Below, in pieces: positions 22,211 through 31,229 of a stretch of 41,246 nt of DNA. Where the stretch lies: positions 1 through 41,246 of the forward strand of contig JAZUIK010000063.1 in NCBI GenBank assembly GCA_045642205.1. The letters are read 5' to 3'. The notes beneath the pieces were generated by a model. The model was not told where the DNA came from. It did no database searches and was given only the letters and a program-made list of their open reading frames with translations. Position numbers and translations under genes: made by a program. The DNA is from RUG760 sp045642205. GTDB lineage: Bacteria > Bacillota > Clostridia > Lachnospirales > Bianqueaceae. Position 1 is the stretch's first letter, and each line of letters opens with the position of its first letter.

Positions 22211-24298
22211 TCAAGCCTTAGCCTTGTTAGCTTCCTCGATGATCTTAGCCTGAACGTCAGGAGTGGTCTGCTCGTAACGATCAAAGGTCTGTACGAAGGT
22301 ACCACGACCCTGAGTCATGGAACGAAGATCAGCGGTGTATGTGAACATCTCGGACATGGGAACTTCACACTCGATGAGCTGCTTGTTGCCCTGACGCTCC
22401 ATACCAAGTACACGGCCACGACGCTTGTTCATGTCACCCATGATATCGCCCATGTAGGACTCATCGACCCAAACCTTAACGTTGGCAATGGGCTCAAGGA
22501 TAACAGGCTTAGCCTTCGGAACACCATCCTTATAAGCCATGGATGCAGCGGTCTTGAATGCCATTTCGGAGGAGTCAACGGGATGGTAGGAACCATCGGT
22601 CAGAGTTGCCTTCAGACCGATCATGGGATAGCCTGCCAGAACACCCTCAACAACGCTCTCCTGGATACCCTTCTCAACTGCGGGGAAGTAGTTCTTGGGA
22701 ACAGCACCACCGAATACCTGCTCTGCGAACACGTAGGGCTTGGTCATATCTCCGGAGGGCTCGAATACGATATTGACATCACCGTACTGACCATGTCCAC
22801 CGGACTGCTTCTTATACTTGCTGCGGATCTCGAAACGACCACGGATAGTCTCACGATAGGAAACCTTAGGCTTGGAAAGGTTAACTTCAACCTTGAACTT
22901 ATTCTTCAGCTTAGCAACGGTAACATCCAGATGCTGCTCGCCCTTACCATAGATCAGCTCCTGCTTCATCTCGCTGTCATTGACGATACGGATGGTAGGA
23001 TCTTCTTCTGCGATACGGGAAAGTGCTGCGTTCATCTTATCATCATCGCCCTGGTTCTTGGGAGAGATAGCCATGCACATCTGAGAAGGAGCAAAGCCAA
23101 CGGGCGGGAAGGTAACAGGCAGTTCCTTGGAAGAAAGAGTGTCACCGGTATTGACATCGTTCAGCTTGGTCAGAACACCGATATCACCAGCCTTCAGCTG
23201 AGGAACTTCGATCTGCTCTTTACCGCGCATAACATATACCTTACCTGCACGGATCTCCAGGTCCTTAGCTGCTGCATATACAGTAGCATTGGTCTTCAGG
23301 CAGCCGGAGGTAACCTTCAGATAGGAGATCTTTCCGAAGAAAGGATCGACGCTGGTCTTGAAAACAAAAGCACTGAAGGGTGCATCTTCGTCCATGTTGA
23401 TAACGACATGCTCACCAAGAACATTCAGACCATCCTGCTTGGGGTTAGCAACATAAGGATTGGGCATGTAGCTGCAGATGGAGCTCATCAGGACACCGAT
23501 ACCCATGCCGTTGACAGCGCTACCGCACATAACAGGAACAACAGAACCCTCGGCGATACCCTTCTGCAGAGCGGGAAGGATTTCCTCCTCGGAAAGCTCA
23601 CCCTCTTCAAAGTACTTCTCCATCAGGTCATCATCGGTAGAAGCTGCTGCTTCCATAATGATCTCACGGATGGGAGCGATCTCATCATCCATACCTGCGG
23701 GAATGGGGCAATCCTCAACACGGTCACCGACGAAACGACGGCCACCCATCTTGGGAACGTTAACGAATCCTGCAAACTTTCCGTCTTCCTTGAAAGGAAC
23801 CTGGAAAGGAGCGATACCCTGACCGAACTTCTCCTTCAGCTGATCGATAACCTTATTCAGGTCAGCCTCGGGATCATCCATGCCGTTAACAAAGATAATA
23901 CGGGGAAGTCCCTGAGCCTCACACTTTTCCCATGCCAGCTCGGTACCAACCTGAACACCTGCCTTAGCGGATACTACGATAACAGCAGCACCTGCAGCAC
24001 GCATAGACTGGGTAACTTCTCCAACGAAATCAAAGAAACCGGGAGTATCGATGAGATTGATCTTATTGGGCTTGCCGGAGCTGACCCACTCGATCGGAAC
24101 TACGGATGCATTGATAGAGAAACCACGCTTCTGCTCTTCAGCATCAAAGTCACTGATCGTATTCTTATCGGTTACCTTACCTACACGGGTAGTAGCACCG
24201 GAAATATAAGCCATCTGTTCGGTAATAGTGGTCTTACCTACGCCGCCATGACCAAGAAGTACAATGTTACGGATGTTTTCCGCGGAATACACATTCAT
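22211..24298 (-). CDS. EF-G-like translation factor GTPase (EF-G paralogue)
   Basis: This 695-residue protein has the five-domain EF-G architecture. The G domain shows P-loop GHGGVGKT (16-23), a switch region with EEQKRGFSI, DTPG (84-87) and NGMD (138-141). EF-G itself has AHIDAGKT and NKMD, so this is the EF-G-like (EF-G2) branch rather than the main elongation factor. A decoding-tip-like domain IV (SGGHGQYGDVNI) and a C-terminal domain V are present. Members of this branch may act in translation or ribosome recycling; the precise role is not settled. It is monocistronic with AAAGGAGG eight bases before the ATG. Confidence 0.88.
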   Translation of the reverse strand: MNVYSAENIRNIVLLGHGGVGKTTITEQMAYISGATTRVGKVTDKNTISDFDAEEQKRGFSINASVVPIEWVSSGKPNKINLIDTPGFFDFVGEVTQSMRAAGAAVIVVSAKAGVQVGTELAWEKCEAQGLPRIIFVNGMDDPEADLNKVIDQLKEKFGQGIAPFQVPFKEDGKFAGFVNVPKMGGRRFVGDRVEDCPIPAGMDDEIAPIREIIMEAAASTDDDLMEKYFEEGELSEEEILPALQKGIAEGSVVPVMCGSAVNGMGIGVLMSSICSYMPNPYVANPKQDGLNVLGEHVVINMDEDAPFSAFVFKTSVDPFFGKISYLKVTSGCLKTNATVYAAAKDLEIRAGKVYVMRGKEQIEVPQLKAGDIGVLTKLNDVNTGDTLSSKELPVTFPPVGFAPSQMCMAISPKNQGDDDKMNAALSRIAEEDPTIRIVNDSEMKQELIYGKGEQHLDVTVAKLKNKFKVEVNLSKPKVSYRETIRGRFEIRSKYKKQSGGHGQYGDVNIVFEPSGDMTKPYVFAEQVFGGAVPKNYFPAVEKGIQESVVEGVLAGYPMIGLKATLTDGSYHPVDSSEMAFKTAASMAYKDGVPKAKPVILEPIANVKVWVDESYMGDIMGDMNKRRGRVLGMERQGNKQLIECEVPMSEMFTYTADLRSMTQGRGTFVQTFDRYEQTTPDVQAKIIEEANKAKA

Positions 24299-24601
24299 GT
24301 GTCGATCCTCCTTTAACGTCCCAAATCACTATTATTTGAGACTAATCTTTGTTTATACTATCACATTATTGTTAAGTTGTGAAGTTTCCGTATGAATATT
24401 TACAACTTTTTATGCACATTGCACAACGCACTATTTTATATTTTATCTATTGAGACGAATCTCTTTCTTATATGCCCCTTCGCTGTTCTTTTTGTATCCC
24501 GGCTCCTTCCGAAAACGCAAAAACAGACAGGTGTTTTCCTGTTGTAAGGAATCTCCTGTCTGCTCTTTTCATCTATTCTCTTGTTCTTTCTATATGGATC
24601 G
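24299..24601. other. Intergenic region between prfA and the EF-G-like gene
   Basis: About 300 bases with no credible gene. It holds the RBS and a weak promoter for the EF-G-like gene near 24360-24388 (on the minus strand TTCACA, 17 bases, TAGTAT), then the prfA terminator at 24510-24562. Confidence 0.5.
24510..24562 (-). terminator. Terminator of the DUF1385-prmC-prfA operon
   Basis: CAGACAGG (24524-24531) pairs with CCTGTCTG (24555-24562), with inner TCCT/AGGA pairing, and TTTTTGCGTTTTC follows on the minus strand. Confidence 0.82.
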
Positions 24602-25672
24602 TTACAGTCCCAATTCCGAGAGTTTCTCTTCTGTCTCCACTTCGATCAGTCTGTCGATGATCTCATCCAGATCTCCATCGATGATCTCATTGACACGGTG
24701 AGAGGTATATCCTAATCGATGGTCACTTACTCTACTCTGAGGGAAGTGATAGGTTCTGATCTTTTCACTTCTTGCCGCCGTTCCCACCTGGAGACGACGA
24801 TTCTCGGAGCGCTCTTTCTGAGCCTTTTCCTTTTCAATGATCAACAATCTGGATTTCAGTTCACGGATCGCCTGATCTCTGTTTTTCAGCTGGCTCTTCT
24901 CATCCTGGCAGATGACGACCATACCCGTAGGGATATGGGTTACACGTACCGCAGAGTCCGTCGTATTGACTGACTGTCCGCCATGGCCGGAGGATCGATA
25001 CACATCCACTCTCAGATCATTCATATCGATATTGACTTCCACATCCTGTGCTTCAGGCAAAACAGCGACGGTTGCCGTTGAGGTATGCAGTCGTCCTCCT
25101 GATTCCGTCACAGGCACACGCTTGACAACGTGGACTCCGCTCTCAAACTTCATTCTGCCATATACGCCGTTTCCCTCTAAACGGAAGACGATCTCCTTCA
25201 TACCGCCCAGGTCACTTTCTGTATAACTGGTGACGCGAACCTTCCAGCCCTTCTGATCAGCATAGCGGGAATACATACGGAACAGATCTCCGGCAAATAA
25301 AGCGGCCTCTTCACCGCCAACAGCACCGCGGATCTCCATATAGATGTTTCTTGCATCATCCTCATCTTCAGGGATCATCATACGCTTCAGCTGCTTTTCC
25401 AGAAGAGCTTCCTGTTCCTTTTCCTGGGCCAGTTCTTCCTTTGCCATCTCTATGAGCTCAGGATCACTCTCTTCTTTTAGTACGGTCTCCATCTCTTCAA
25501 TGGATTCCAAGGTGGTAAGATAACTTCGGTACGCTGTCACAACAGGTTCCATCTTGGCATGTTCCTTCATATATCGCTGCCACTGATCGGAATCAGCAAT
25601 CACCTTGGGATCCGACAGACGGATTCCCAGTTCATCAAAACGATGCAGCACTTCCTGTAAGGATTCAAACAT
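24602..25672 (-). CDS. prfA: Peptide chain release factor 1
   Basis: This 356-residue class I release factor reads UAA and UAG and triggers peptide release. The catalytic GGQ is at 231-233, within SSGHGGQSVN. The anticodon-like tripeptide is PVT (187-189), the PxT motif of RF1 rather than the SPF of RF2. AAAGGAGG lies eight bases upstream. It starts 5 bases after prmC ends; PrmC methylates the GGQ glutamine of this very protein, so the pair is functionally linked. Confidence 0.97.
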   Translation of the reverse strand: MFESLQEVLHRFDELGIRLSDPKVIADSDQWQRYMKEHAKMEPVVTAYRSYLTTLESIEEMETVLKEESDPELIEMAKEELAQEKEQEALLEKQLKRMMIPEDEDDARNIYMEIRGAVGGEEAALFAGDLFRMYSRYADQKGWKVRVTSYTESDLGGMKEIVFRLEGNGVYGRMKFESGVHVVKRVPVTESGGRLHTSTATVAVLPEAQDVEVNIDMNDLRVDVYRSSGHGGQSVNTTDSAVRVTHIPTGMVVICQDEKSQLKNRDQAIRELKSRLLIIEKEKAQKERSENRRLQVGTAARSEKIRTYHFPQSRVSDHRLGYTSHRVNEIIDGDLDEIIDRLIEVETEEKLSELGL

Positions 25673-25677
25673 GCTTC

Positions 25678-26577
25678 TTACCTCCTTTCCACCTCCACGA
25701 CACGGTCATTGCCACCGTAGTCCTTCAGGCATTGTATGTATTTCAAGTCTTGATTTTTCTCGATCAGTTTACGAACCTTTTTTGCCTGATCTTCACCAAT
25801 TTCCCAGAACTGAGAGCCGCCTGCAGTTACATATTTAGAAGATTCTTCTGCCAACTTCTCATAAAACCACAGGCCATTCGGTCCACCGAACAGAGCATTC
25901 TCCGGTTCATAGTATCCAACATCATATGGAAGCATTCGCATCTCCCATTCATCGATGTAGGGAGGATTAGAGACGATCATATCATATTGTCTTTTAGCAG
26001 GATCCAGATATGTGAACATATCTCCCTGAATAAACTCTACATCCACCTGATTCAAATGAGCATTCTGTCTGGCAACCTCTAAAGCTTCCATAGAAATGTC
26101 CACCGCATCCGCCTTGATAGAAACACCAGGAAACTGCTTTTTCAAGTAGTATACCAGACTGATCACGATACAGCCGCTGCCGGTACACATATCCAGGATC
26201 CGAAACTCTTTCATTTCCTGTTCTCTGATCATGCGGCCAGCTTTTTCCATCGCAGCCTCCACCAAAGTCTCTGTATCCTGTCTCGGGATCAAAACAGCAG
26301 GAGTAACTTTAATCGGAAGGCCCATGAATTCCCATTCCCCTAAGATGTAGGCAACGGGCTCACCCTCTGTTCGTCTTTGGATCATCTCCAGATACTTCTG
26401 AGCCTTATCCTCATCCACACTCTGCTCTTTTCTCACAAAGAACGAAGGACGATCCATTTGACAAGCAGCTTCAAATAACCACCAGGCATCACTCTGCACA
26501 TCCACATCATCCAGGATCAGAACTTCAGAAGCCTTCAGGATCTCACAGCCATGATCGAACAATTCCTTATAGGTCAT
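25678..26577 (-). CDS. prmC: Release factor glutamine N5-methyltransferase
   Basis: This 299-residue SAM-dependent methyltransferase modifies the Gln of the GGQ motif in RF1 and RF2. An N-terminal helical domain (1-75) binds the release factor. The SAM-binding motif is LDMCTGSGCI (128-137), preceded by PRQDTE (99-104), and the active-site NPPY is at 204-207. Its ATG overlaps the DUF1385 stop by 4 bases, with GGAG as RBS inside that gene. It is followed directly by prfA. Confidence 0.95.
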   Translation of the reverse strand: MTYKELFDHGCEILKASEVLILDDVDVQSDAWWLFEAACQMDRPSFFVRKEQSVDEDKAQKYLEMIQRRTEGEPVAYILGEWEFMGLPIKVTPAVLIPRQDTETLVEAAMEKAGRMIREQEMKEFRILDMCTGSGCIVISLVYYLKKQFPGVSIKADAVDISMEALEVARQNAHLNQVDVEFIQGDMFTYLDPAKRQYDMIVSNPPYIDEWEMRMLPYDVGYYEPENALFGGPNGLWFYEKLAEESSKYVTAGGSQFWEIGEDQAKKVRKLIEKNQDLKYIQCLKDYGGNDRVVEVERR

Positions 26578-27518
26578 GAGAGAAACTCCGGATGCTCTGT
26601 CTCCATCAGTTTGGTAACGGAAGCAATGGCTACCTCGATCTCCTGATCATCAGGCTCTCTGGTTGTGATTTTCTGGATCCACAGTCCCGGTGCCACCAGG
26701 GCATTCAGAAGCTTGGAATCTTTTCTAGCGCTCATTCTCTGGATCTCATAGGATACGCCGCCGATTACAGGGATCAGTGCCAGATGCGCTAACAATCTGG
26801 GGATAAGATCCGTAATCTGGATAAAAGAGAACACCAGGATACTGATAAACATGACAATGAACAGAAAGCTGGTGCCGCAGCGCTTATTAAAGCGGCTTCT
26901 CTCTCTGACATTCTCTACCGTCAGATCGGCCGCATCTTCAAAGGTCTGGATGACCTTATGCTCCGCTCCATGATATTCAAAGGTTCTCTGGATATCTTTC
27001 ATGCGGGACACCAGAAGTAGATATAAGGTAAACATGACCAATCGGATCAGACCTTCGATCAATCCCATCAGATAATGATGTTCCGTCTTGAATACAAATG
27101 TATAAAGAAGTTTCGTAGAAAACGTGGGGATCAATACAAACAGACCGATCGCCAGTAAAAAAGCCAGGATCAGAGTTAAGCCCATGGTAAGATCATCCCC
27201 ATGCTTCGTCCACCAGGTTTCCTTTTTATCAGCTGCTTTTTCCTTGGCAGGTTCTTCTGCATAAAAATCCGCAGAATACTCCAGGGTCTTAACACCGATC
27301 ACCATGGACTCCACAAAACGGATCACGCCGCGGATTACCGGAAGCGCAAGGATCCCACCCTTGGATGTAAGGGACTTGGAGGGAAAGATCTCTGTGGAGA
27401 TCTCGCCATCCTGCTTTCTCACTGCAACACTATAGTGATGCTCGCCATTCATCATGACGCCTTCGAGTACCGCCTGACCACCGATTCTGGGTCTGCCGGT
27501 CTTTGTAAGATTAGACAT
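26574..27518 (-). CDS. DUF1385 (YqhQ-like) membrane protein
   Basis: This 314-residue protein starts with GGQAVLEGVMMNG, the signature stretch of DUF1385. It has about four membrane segments around residues 114-135, 150-170, 216-236 and 238-255, and a charged cytoplasmic region with the conserved FEYHGAEHKVIQTFE stretch. DUF1385/YqhQ proteins often sit beside prmC-prfA in clostridia; their molecular function is not established. Translation is coupled to prmC by a 4-base overlap. Confidence 0.88.
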   Translation of the reverse strand: MSNLTKTGRPRIGGQAVLEGVMMNGEHHYSVAVRKQDGEISTEIFPSKSLTSKGGILALPVIRGVIRFVESMVIGVKTLEYSADFYAEEPAKEKAADKKETWWTKHGDDLTMGLTLILAFLLAIGLFVLIPTFSTKLLYTFVFKTEHHYLMGLIEGLIRLVMFTLYLLLVSRMKDIQRTFEYHGAEHKVIQTFEDAADLTVENVRERSRFNKRCGTSFLFIVMFISILVFSFIQITDLIPRLLAHLALIPVIGGVSYEIQRMSARKDSKLLNALVAPGLWIQKITTREPDDQEIEVAIASVTKLMETEHPEFLS

Positions 27519-27630
27519 GCTGTTACCTTTATATATGATACTAATTTCAGGAACACGCTACCGATGACAAAGCATTATGCTCTGGTCCGGGTAGCACACT
27601 TTTGCTTTGACCCCATCTGCGTAATAATGA

Positions 27631-27663
27631 AAAAACCGGCAGAGTTACCTCTAACCGGTTTTT
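27631..27663 (-). terminator. Distal terminator downstream of rpmE
   Basis: AAAAACCGG (27631-27639) pairs with CCGGTTTTT (27655-27663), with inner AGAG/CTCT pairing. A TTTTTTCATT tract follows on the minus strand. Confidence 0.82.
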
Positions 27664-27702
27664 CATAAACATGGTCGATCCTATTCTCAAGACCACCTTA
27701 CA

Positions 27703-27761
27703 GGTGTTTCGCAGAAACACCGAGTGATCCGAAAGGATCATTAATGATCCTTTCGGATCAC
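27703..27761 (-). repeat. Perfect 38-bp palindrome and a second hairpin after rpmE
   Basis: Bases 27724-27742 and 27743-27761 are exact reverse complements with no spacer. The palindrome overlaps the rpmE stop codon. A second hairpin, GGTGTTTC-GCA-GAAACACC (27703-27721), follows. Neither has a T run; the true terminator appears to be at 27631-27663. They may stabilise the 3' end of the rpmE mRNA. Confidence 0.7.
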
Positions 27762-27961
27762 TTTCCCATATTGTACTTACGATTGAACTTCTCAATACGG
27801 CCACGTGCCTGAACAGCCTTCTGCTGACCGGTGTAGAACGGATGGCACTTGGAGCAGATTTCAACAGTGATCTCGGGTACAGTAGAACCAACAACGAACT
27901 CGTTGCCGCAGTGGCACTTTACTTTGCACTCGTAGTACTTAGGATGAATTCCTTCTCTCAT
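27758..27961 (-). CDS. rpmE: 50S ribosomal protein L31
   Basis: This 67-residue protein has the zinc-binding pattern of the C+ form: C16, C18, C36 and C39. The family end (HPFYTG followed by RIEKFNRKY) is present. The ATG at 27961 follows AGAGGTG; the longer frame to 28018 would extend the family start with unrelated residues and lacks an RBS. C+ L31 is the zinc-replete paralogue, usually replaced by a C- form under Zur control. No such copy is in this window. Confidence 0.95.
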   Translation of the reverse strand: MREGIHPKYYECKVKCHCGNEFVVGSTVPEITVEICSKCHPFYTGQQKAVQARGRIEKFNRKYNMGK

Positions 27962-28023
27962 TTGGGGTTCACCTCTTTCATGGTATTTACGTGTTTGATT
28001 ACCGACCAAGACACGCAAAAGAT

Positions 28024-28052
28024 ATTATATCATTCCTTATGCCGTATGGCAA
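28024..28052 (-). promoter_or_regulatory. Promoter of rpmE
   Basis: On the minus strand TTGCCA (28047-28052), 17 bases, TATAAT (28024-28029). Confidence 0.78.
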
Positions 28053-28126
28053 GTGAATTTTGCTGATAATTACGGGTTTCCAATACTTTTCTCCATCACA
28101 TTTCACAGAAAGGAAGATACTTTTCC

Positions 28127-28159
28127 ATTCTACCACATTTCATCCCTTTGTGGTAGAAT
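28127..28159 (+). promoter_or_regulatory. Inverted repeat over an extended -10 promoter of the flavin reductase gene
   Basis: ATTCTACCACA (28127-28137) and TGTGGTAGAAT (28149-28159) are perfect reverse complements. The right arm contains TGG-TAGAAT, an extended -10 element, about 30 bases before the ATG. No good -35 is seen. The repeat is a candidate operator. Confidence 0.55.
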
Positions 28160-28189
28160 AGAAAGACTAAGTATATATGGAGTACAAAC

Positions 28190-28810
28190 ATGAGTAAACA
28201 AACATGGCGCGGCGGTAATATGCTCTATCCCGTACCCGCAGTGATGGTCAGCTGCGGCACCTATGATCCGGAGCACTCAGATAAATGCAACATTCTGACT
28301 GCTGCCTGGACAGGGACCGTATGCTCCTCCCCTGCGATGGTCTATGTATCGATCCGTCCGGAAAGACATTCCTATTCCATCATCAAGGAAACCGGAGAAT
28401 TCGTGATCAACCTGACAACGGAAGCTCTGGTCAGGACAACGGATTTTGTCGGTGTGCGTTCCGGCAGGGATCTGGACAAGTTCGAGACCTGTCACCTGAC
28501 CCAGGAAGCTCCTTCCGTAGTCAAGGCTCCCTTGATCGGTGAATCTCCTGTCAATCTGGAATGCAAGGTAAAGGATGTGATCCCTTTAGGCTCCCACGAT
28601 ATGTTCCTTGCTGAAGTCGTTTCTGTCCATGTGGATGAATCCCTGCTTGATGATAAAGGAAAACTCCTGCTACAGAAAGCCAATCTGATCACCTACTCTC
28701 ACGGAGAGTACTATGCTCTTGGAAAGAAACTGGGAACCTTTGGCTTTTCGGTACGTAAAAACACCAAGAAAAACACTTCCCGCAAGGCTCCATCTATCAG
28801 GCGGAAATAA
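28190..28810 (+). CDS. Flavin reductase-like protein (FMN-binding split barrel)
   Basis: This 206-residue protein has the flavin reductase-like fold pattern: PVPAVMVSCG near the N terminus, a SIRPERHSYSIIKETGEFVINL stretch typical of FMN binding, and EVVSVHVDE in the last strand. Relatives bind FMN and transfer electrons from NAD(P)H or ferredoxin, often as partner or stand-alone reductases. The C terminus is strongly basic (KNTKKNTSRK), which is not usual. It is monocistronic with GGAG upstream. The electron acceptor cannot be told. Confidence 0.85.
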   Translation: MSKQTWRGGNMLYPVPAVMVSCGTYDPEHSDKCNILTAAWTGTVCSSPAMVYVSIRPERHSYSIIKETGEFVINLTTEALVRTTDFVGVRSGRDLDKFETCHLTQEAPSVVKAPLIGESPVNLECKVKDVIPLGSHDMFLAEVVSVHVDESLLDDKGKLLLQKANLITYSHGEYYALGKKLGTFGFSVRKNTKKNTSRKAPSIRRK

Positions 28811-28866
28811 GTTATTCAAATTCCCACTATTTTTGTAGGTTTTTGAGACAAACAGGGTTTCTTTCC

Positions 28867-28895
28867 TTGCAAGAAGAGGCTCTTTTCTGTATAAT
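28867..28895 (+). promoter_or_regulatory. Promoter of the suf operon
   Basis: TTGCAA (28867-28872), 17 bases, TATAAT (28890-28895). About 120 bases of leader follow before sufC, containing GTCCTT/AAGGGC and ATCTGTC/GACAGAT inverted repeats. I do not recognise a known regulator site. Confidence 0.8.
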
Positions 28896-29022
28896 AGACA
28901 GGTATGTCCTTAAAAAGGGCATGTTATCACACTTCAAAGTAAATCTGTCCCCTTCATATCGTGTTTTACGGTTAAATCAAGAAGACAGATGCTCATAAAC
29001 ACTTATACCACGGAGGTAAAGT

Positions 29023-29775
29023 ATGTCCAACCCACTGCTTAAGATCCGCGATCTGCACGTCAGCGTCAGCGACGGTGAGCAGATCCTTCATGGCGTTGAT
29101 CTTGATATTCATCCCGGTGAGATCCATGTTCTCATGGGTCCCAATGGTGCAGGTAAGTCTACCCTTGGCAATGCCATCATGGGAAATCCTGCTTATACCA
29201 TCGATCAGGGTACCATCGAGTTCGACGGTAAAGATATTACCAATGAGACCACCGATAAGCGCGCTAAAGCAGGCCTTTTCCTGTCTTTCCAGAATCCTAT
29301 CGAAGTTCCCGGTATCTCTCTGAACAATTTCATCCGTAATGCCTCTGAGGAGATTACCGGTGAGCATGTTCGTCTGTGGAAATTCCGTAAACAGCTGGAA
29401 AGCAATATGGGTATGCTCCAGATGGATCCTGCGTATCTGGATCGTGATCTGAACGTTGGTTTTTCCGGCGGTGAGAAGAAGAAGGCTGAGATCCTTCAGC
29501 TTCTGACTCTGCAGCCTAAGCTTGCTATCCTGGATGAGACCGACTCCGGTCTGGACGTTGATGCGGTCCGCACTGTTTCTCAGGGTGTCGAAGAGTTCAT
29601 GAAGCAGGGAGATCGTTCTCTGATCATCATTACCCACTCTACCCGTATCCTGGAAGCTCTGAAGGTCAACTACACTCATGTTCTGGTCGATGGTACCATC
29701 GTTAAGAGCGGTGATGCTTCCATCATCGATGACATCAACGAGAACGGTTTCGAGAAGTACATTCCTACCTGCTAA
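29023..29775 (+). CDS. sufC: Fe-S cluster assembly ATPase SufC
   Basis: This 250-residue cytosolic ABC-type ATPase drives the SufBCD scaffold. Walker A is GPNGAGKST, the signature FSGGEKKKAEIL, and Walker B LAILDETDSGLD, all typical of SufC. GGAGG precedes the ATG. It is the first gene of a five-gene operon (sufC-B-D-S-U) that makes and delivers Fe-S clusters, probably the main or only such system in this anaerobe. It likely serves enzymes such as the 2Fe-2S dehydrogenase subunit at the right end. Confidence 0.97.
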   Translation: MSNPLLKIRDLHVSVSDGEQILHGVDLDIHPGEIHVLMGPNGAGKSTLGNAIMGNPAYTIDQGTIEFDGKDITNETTDKRAKAGLFLSFQNPIEVPGISLNNFIRNASEEITGEHVRLWKFRKQLESNMGMLQMDPAYLDRDLNVGFSGGEKKKAEILQLLTLQPKLAILDETDSGLDVDAVRTVSQGVEEFMKQGDRSLIIITHSTRILEALKVNYTHVLVDGTIVKSGDASIIDDINENGFEKYIPTC

Positions 29776-29799
29776 TCTATCACCCTTAAAGGATTTGAC

Positions 29800-31212
29800 A
29801 TGAAAGATAAATCACAGATCGAGGATATCAATCGCAGTCTGTACGACTTCAAGGATGAGGAAACAGAAGAAAACTTCTACAAGCTGGAAGAAGGTCTGAC
29901 TCCCGACATCGTTGAGAAGATATCCAAAGAGAAAAATGATCCGGAATGGATGAGAGAATTCCGTCTCCATTCTCTGGAAGTATATAACAAGACACCTATG
30001 AAGGACTGGGGTCCCTCTATCGACGGTCTGAACATGGACAATATCGTTACCTATGTCCGTCCCAAAACGAACATGAGTGCCAAGTGGTCCGATGTTCCGG
30101 ATGACATCAAGAACACCTTTGAGCGTCTGGGTATTCCTCAAGCTGAGAGAGAGTCTCTTGCCGGTGTAGGTGCTCAGTATGACTCTGAGCTTGTTTACCA
30201 TAATGTCCGTGAGGAAGTCGCCGCTATGGGCGTCGTCTATACCGACCTGGAGAGTGCTCTTCACGGTCCTCACGCTGATATGATCAAGGAACATTTCATG
30301 AAACTGGTTCCTCCTACCGACCACAAGTTTGCAGCCCTTCACGGTGCTGTTTGGTCCGGTGGATCCTTCGTTTATGTTCCCAAAGGAGTTACTGTGGAAA
30401 TCCCTCTGCAGTCCTACTTCCGTCTGAATGCCCCCGGTGCCGGACAGTTTGAGCATACGCTGATCATCGTGGATGAAGGGGCTGACCTACATTTCATCGA
30501 GGGCTGCTCTGCTCCCAAATACAATGTGGCTAACCTGCACGCCGGCTGTGTTGAACTCTATGTCGGCAAGAATGCAAGACTTCGTTATTCCACCATCGAG
30601 AACTGGTCTAAGAACATGTATAACCTGAACACCAAGCGTGCTCTTGTAGAAGAAGGCGCAAAGATGGAATGGGTATCCGGTTCTTTCGGTTCTCATGTAT
30701 CCTACCTGTACCCCACTACCATTCTGAATGGTGACAAGGCACATATGGATTACACCGGTATTACCTTTGCCGGTGCGACCCAGAATCTGGATACCGGTAT
30801 GAAAGTTATCCATAACGCTCCCGAGACTACTTCAGTCATTACCGCCAAGTCTATTTCCAAGAGCGGTGGTATCAGCACCTACCGCAGTGCTGTTGTGATC
30901 AACCCCAAGGCAAAGGGTGCAAAATCCACAGCCAACTGTGAATCTCTGATGCTGGACAACGAGTCTCGCAGTGATACTATCCCTGCTATGGATGTTCGTA
31001 CCGCTGATGCTGACGTAGGACATGAGGCAAAGATCGGACGTATCAGTGACGATGCTGTCTTCTATCTGATGTCCAGAGGACTCAGTGAGGAAAATGCCCG
31101 CGCACTGATCGTCAGTGGATTCGCTAACAATGTCTCCAAAGAACTGCCTCTGGAGTATGCAGTTGAAATGAACAACCTGATCCGACTGGAAATGTCGGGT
31201 ACCATCGGATAA
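29800..31212 (+). CDS. sufB: Fe-S cluster assembly scaffold SufB
   Basis: This 470-residue scaffold subunit forms the SufBC2D complex, in which nascent clusters are built. The family core is visible in MEWVSGSFGSHVSYLYPTT and STANCESLMLDNESRSDTIP, with the C-terminal SRGLSEENARALIVSGF segment shared with SufD. Length is as expected. It starts 24 bases after sufC with AAAGGA upstream. Confidence 0.97.
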   Translation: MKDKSQIEDINRSLYDFKDEETEENFYKLEEGLTPDIVEKISKEKNDPEWMREFRLHSLEVYNKTPMKDWGPSIDGLNMDNIVTYVRPKTNMSAKWSDVPDDIKNTFERLGIPQAERESLAGVGAQYDSELVYHNVREEVAAMGVVYTDLESALHGPHADMIKEHFMKLVPPTDHKFAALHGAVWSGGSFVYVPKGVTVEIPLQSYFRLNAPGAGQFEHTLIIVDEGADLHFIEGCSAPKYNVANLHAGCVELYVGKNARLRYSTIENWSKNMYNLNTKRALVEEGAKMEWVSGSFGSHVSYLYPTTILNGDKAHMDYTGITFAGATQNLDTGMKVIHNAPETTSVITAKSISKSGGISTYRSAVVINPKAKGAKSTANCESLMLDNESRSDTIPAMDVRTADADVGHEAKIGRISDDAVFYLMSRGLSEENARALIVSGFANNVSKELPLEYAVEMNNLIRLEMSGTIG

Positions 31213-31229
31213 AGAAAGAGGACCAGAAT

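Noticed and set aside
22583..24316. A 577-codon plus-strand frame opposite the EF-G-like gene
   Set aside because: Antisense to a clear GTPase gene, with no domain or RBS.
27547..27894. A 115-codon minus-strand gene between DUF1385 and rpmE
   Set aside because: It spans several hairpins, overlaps rpmE in another frame and has no RBS.
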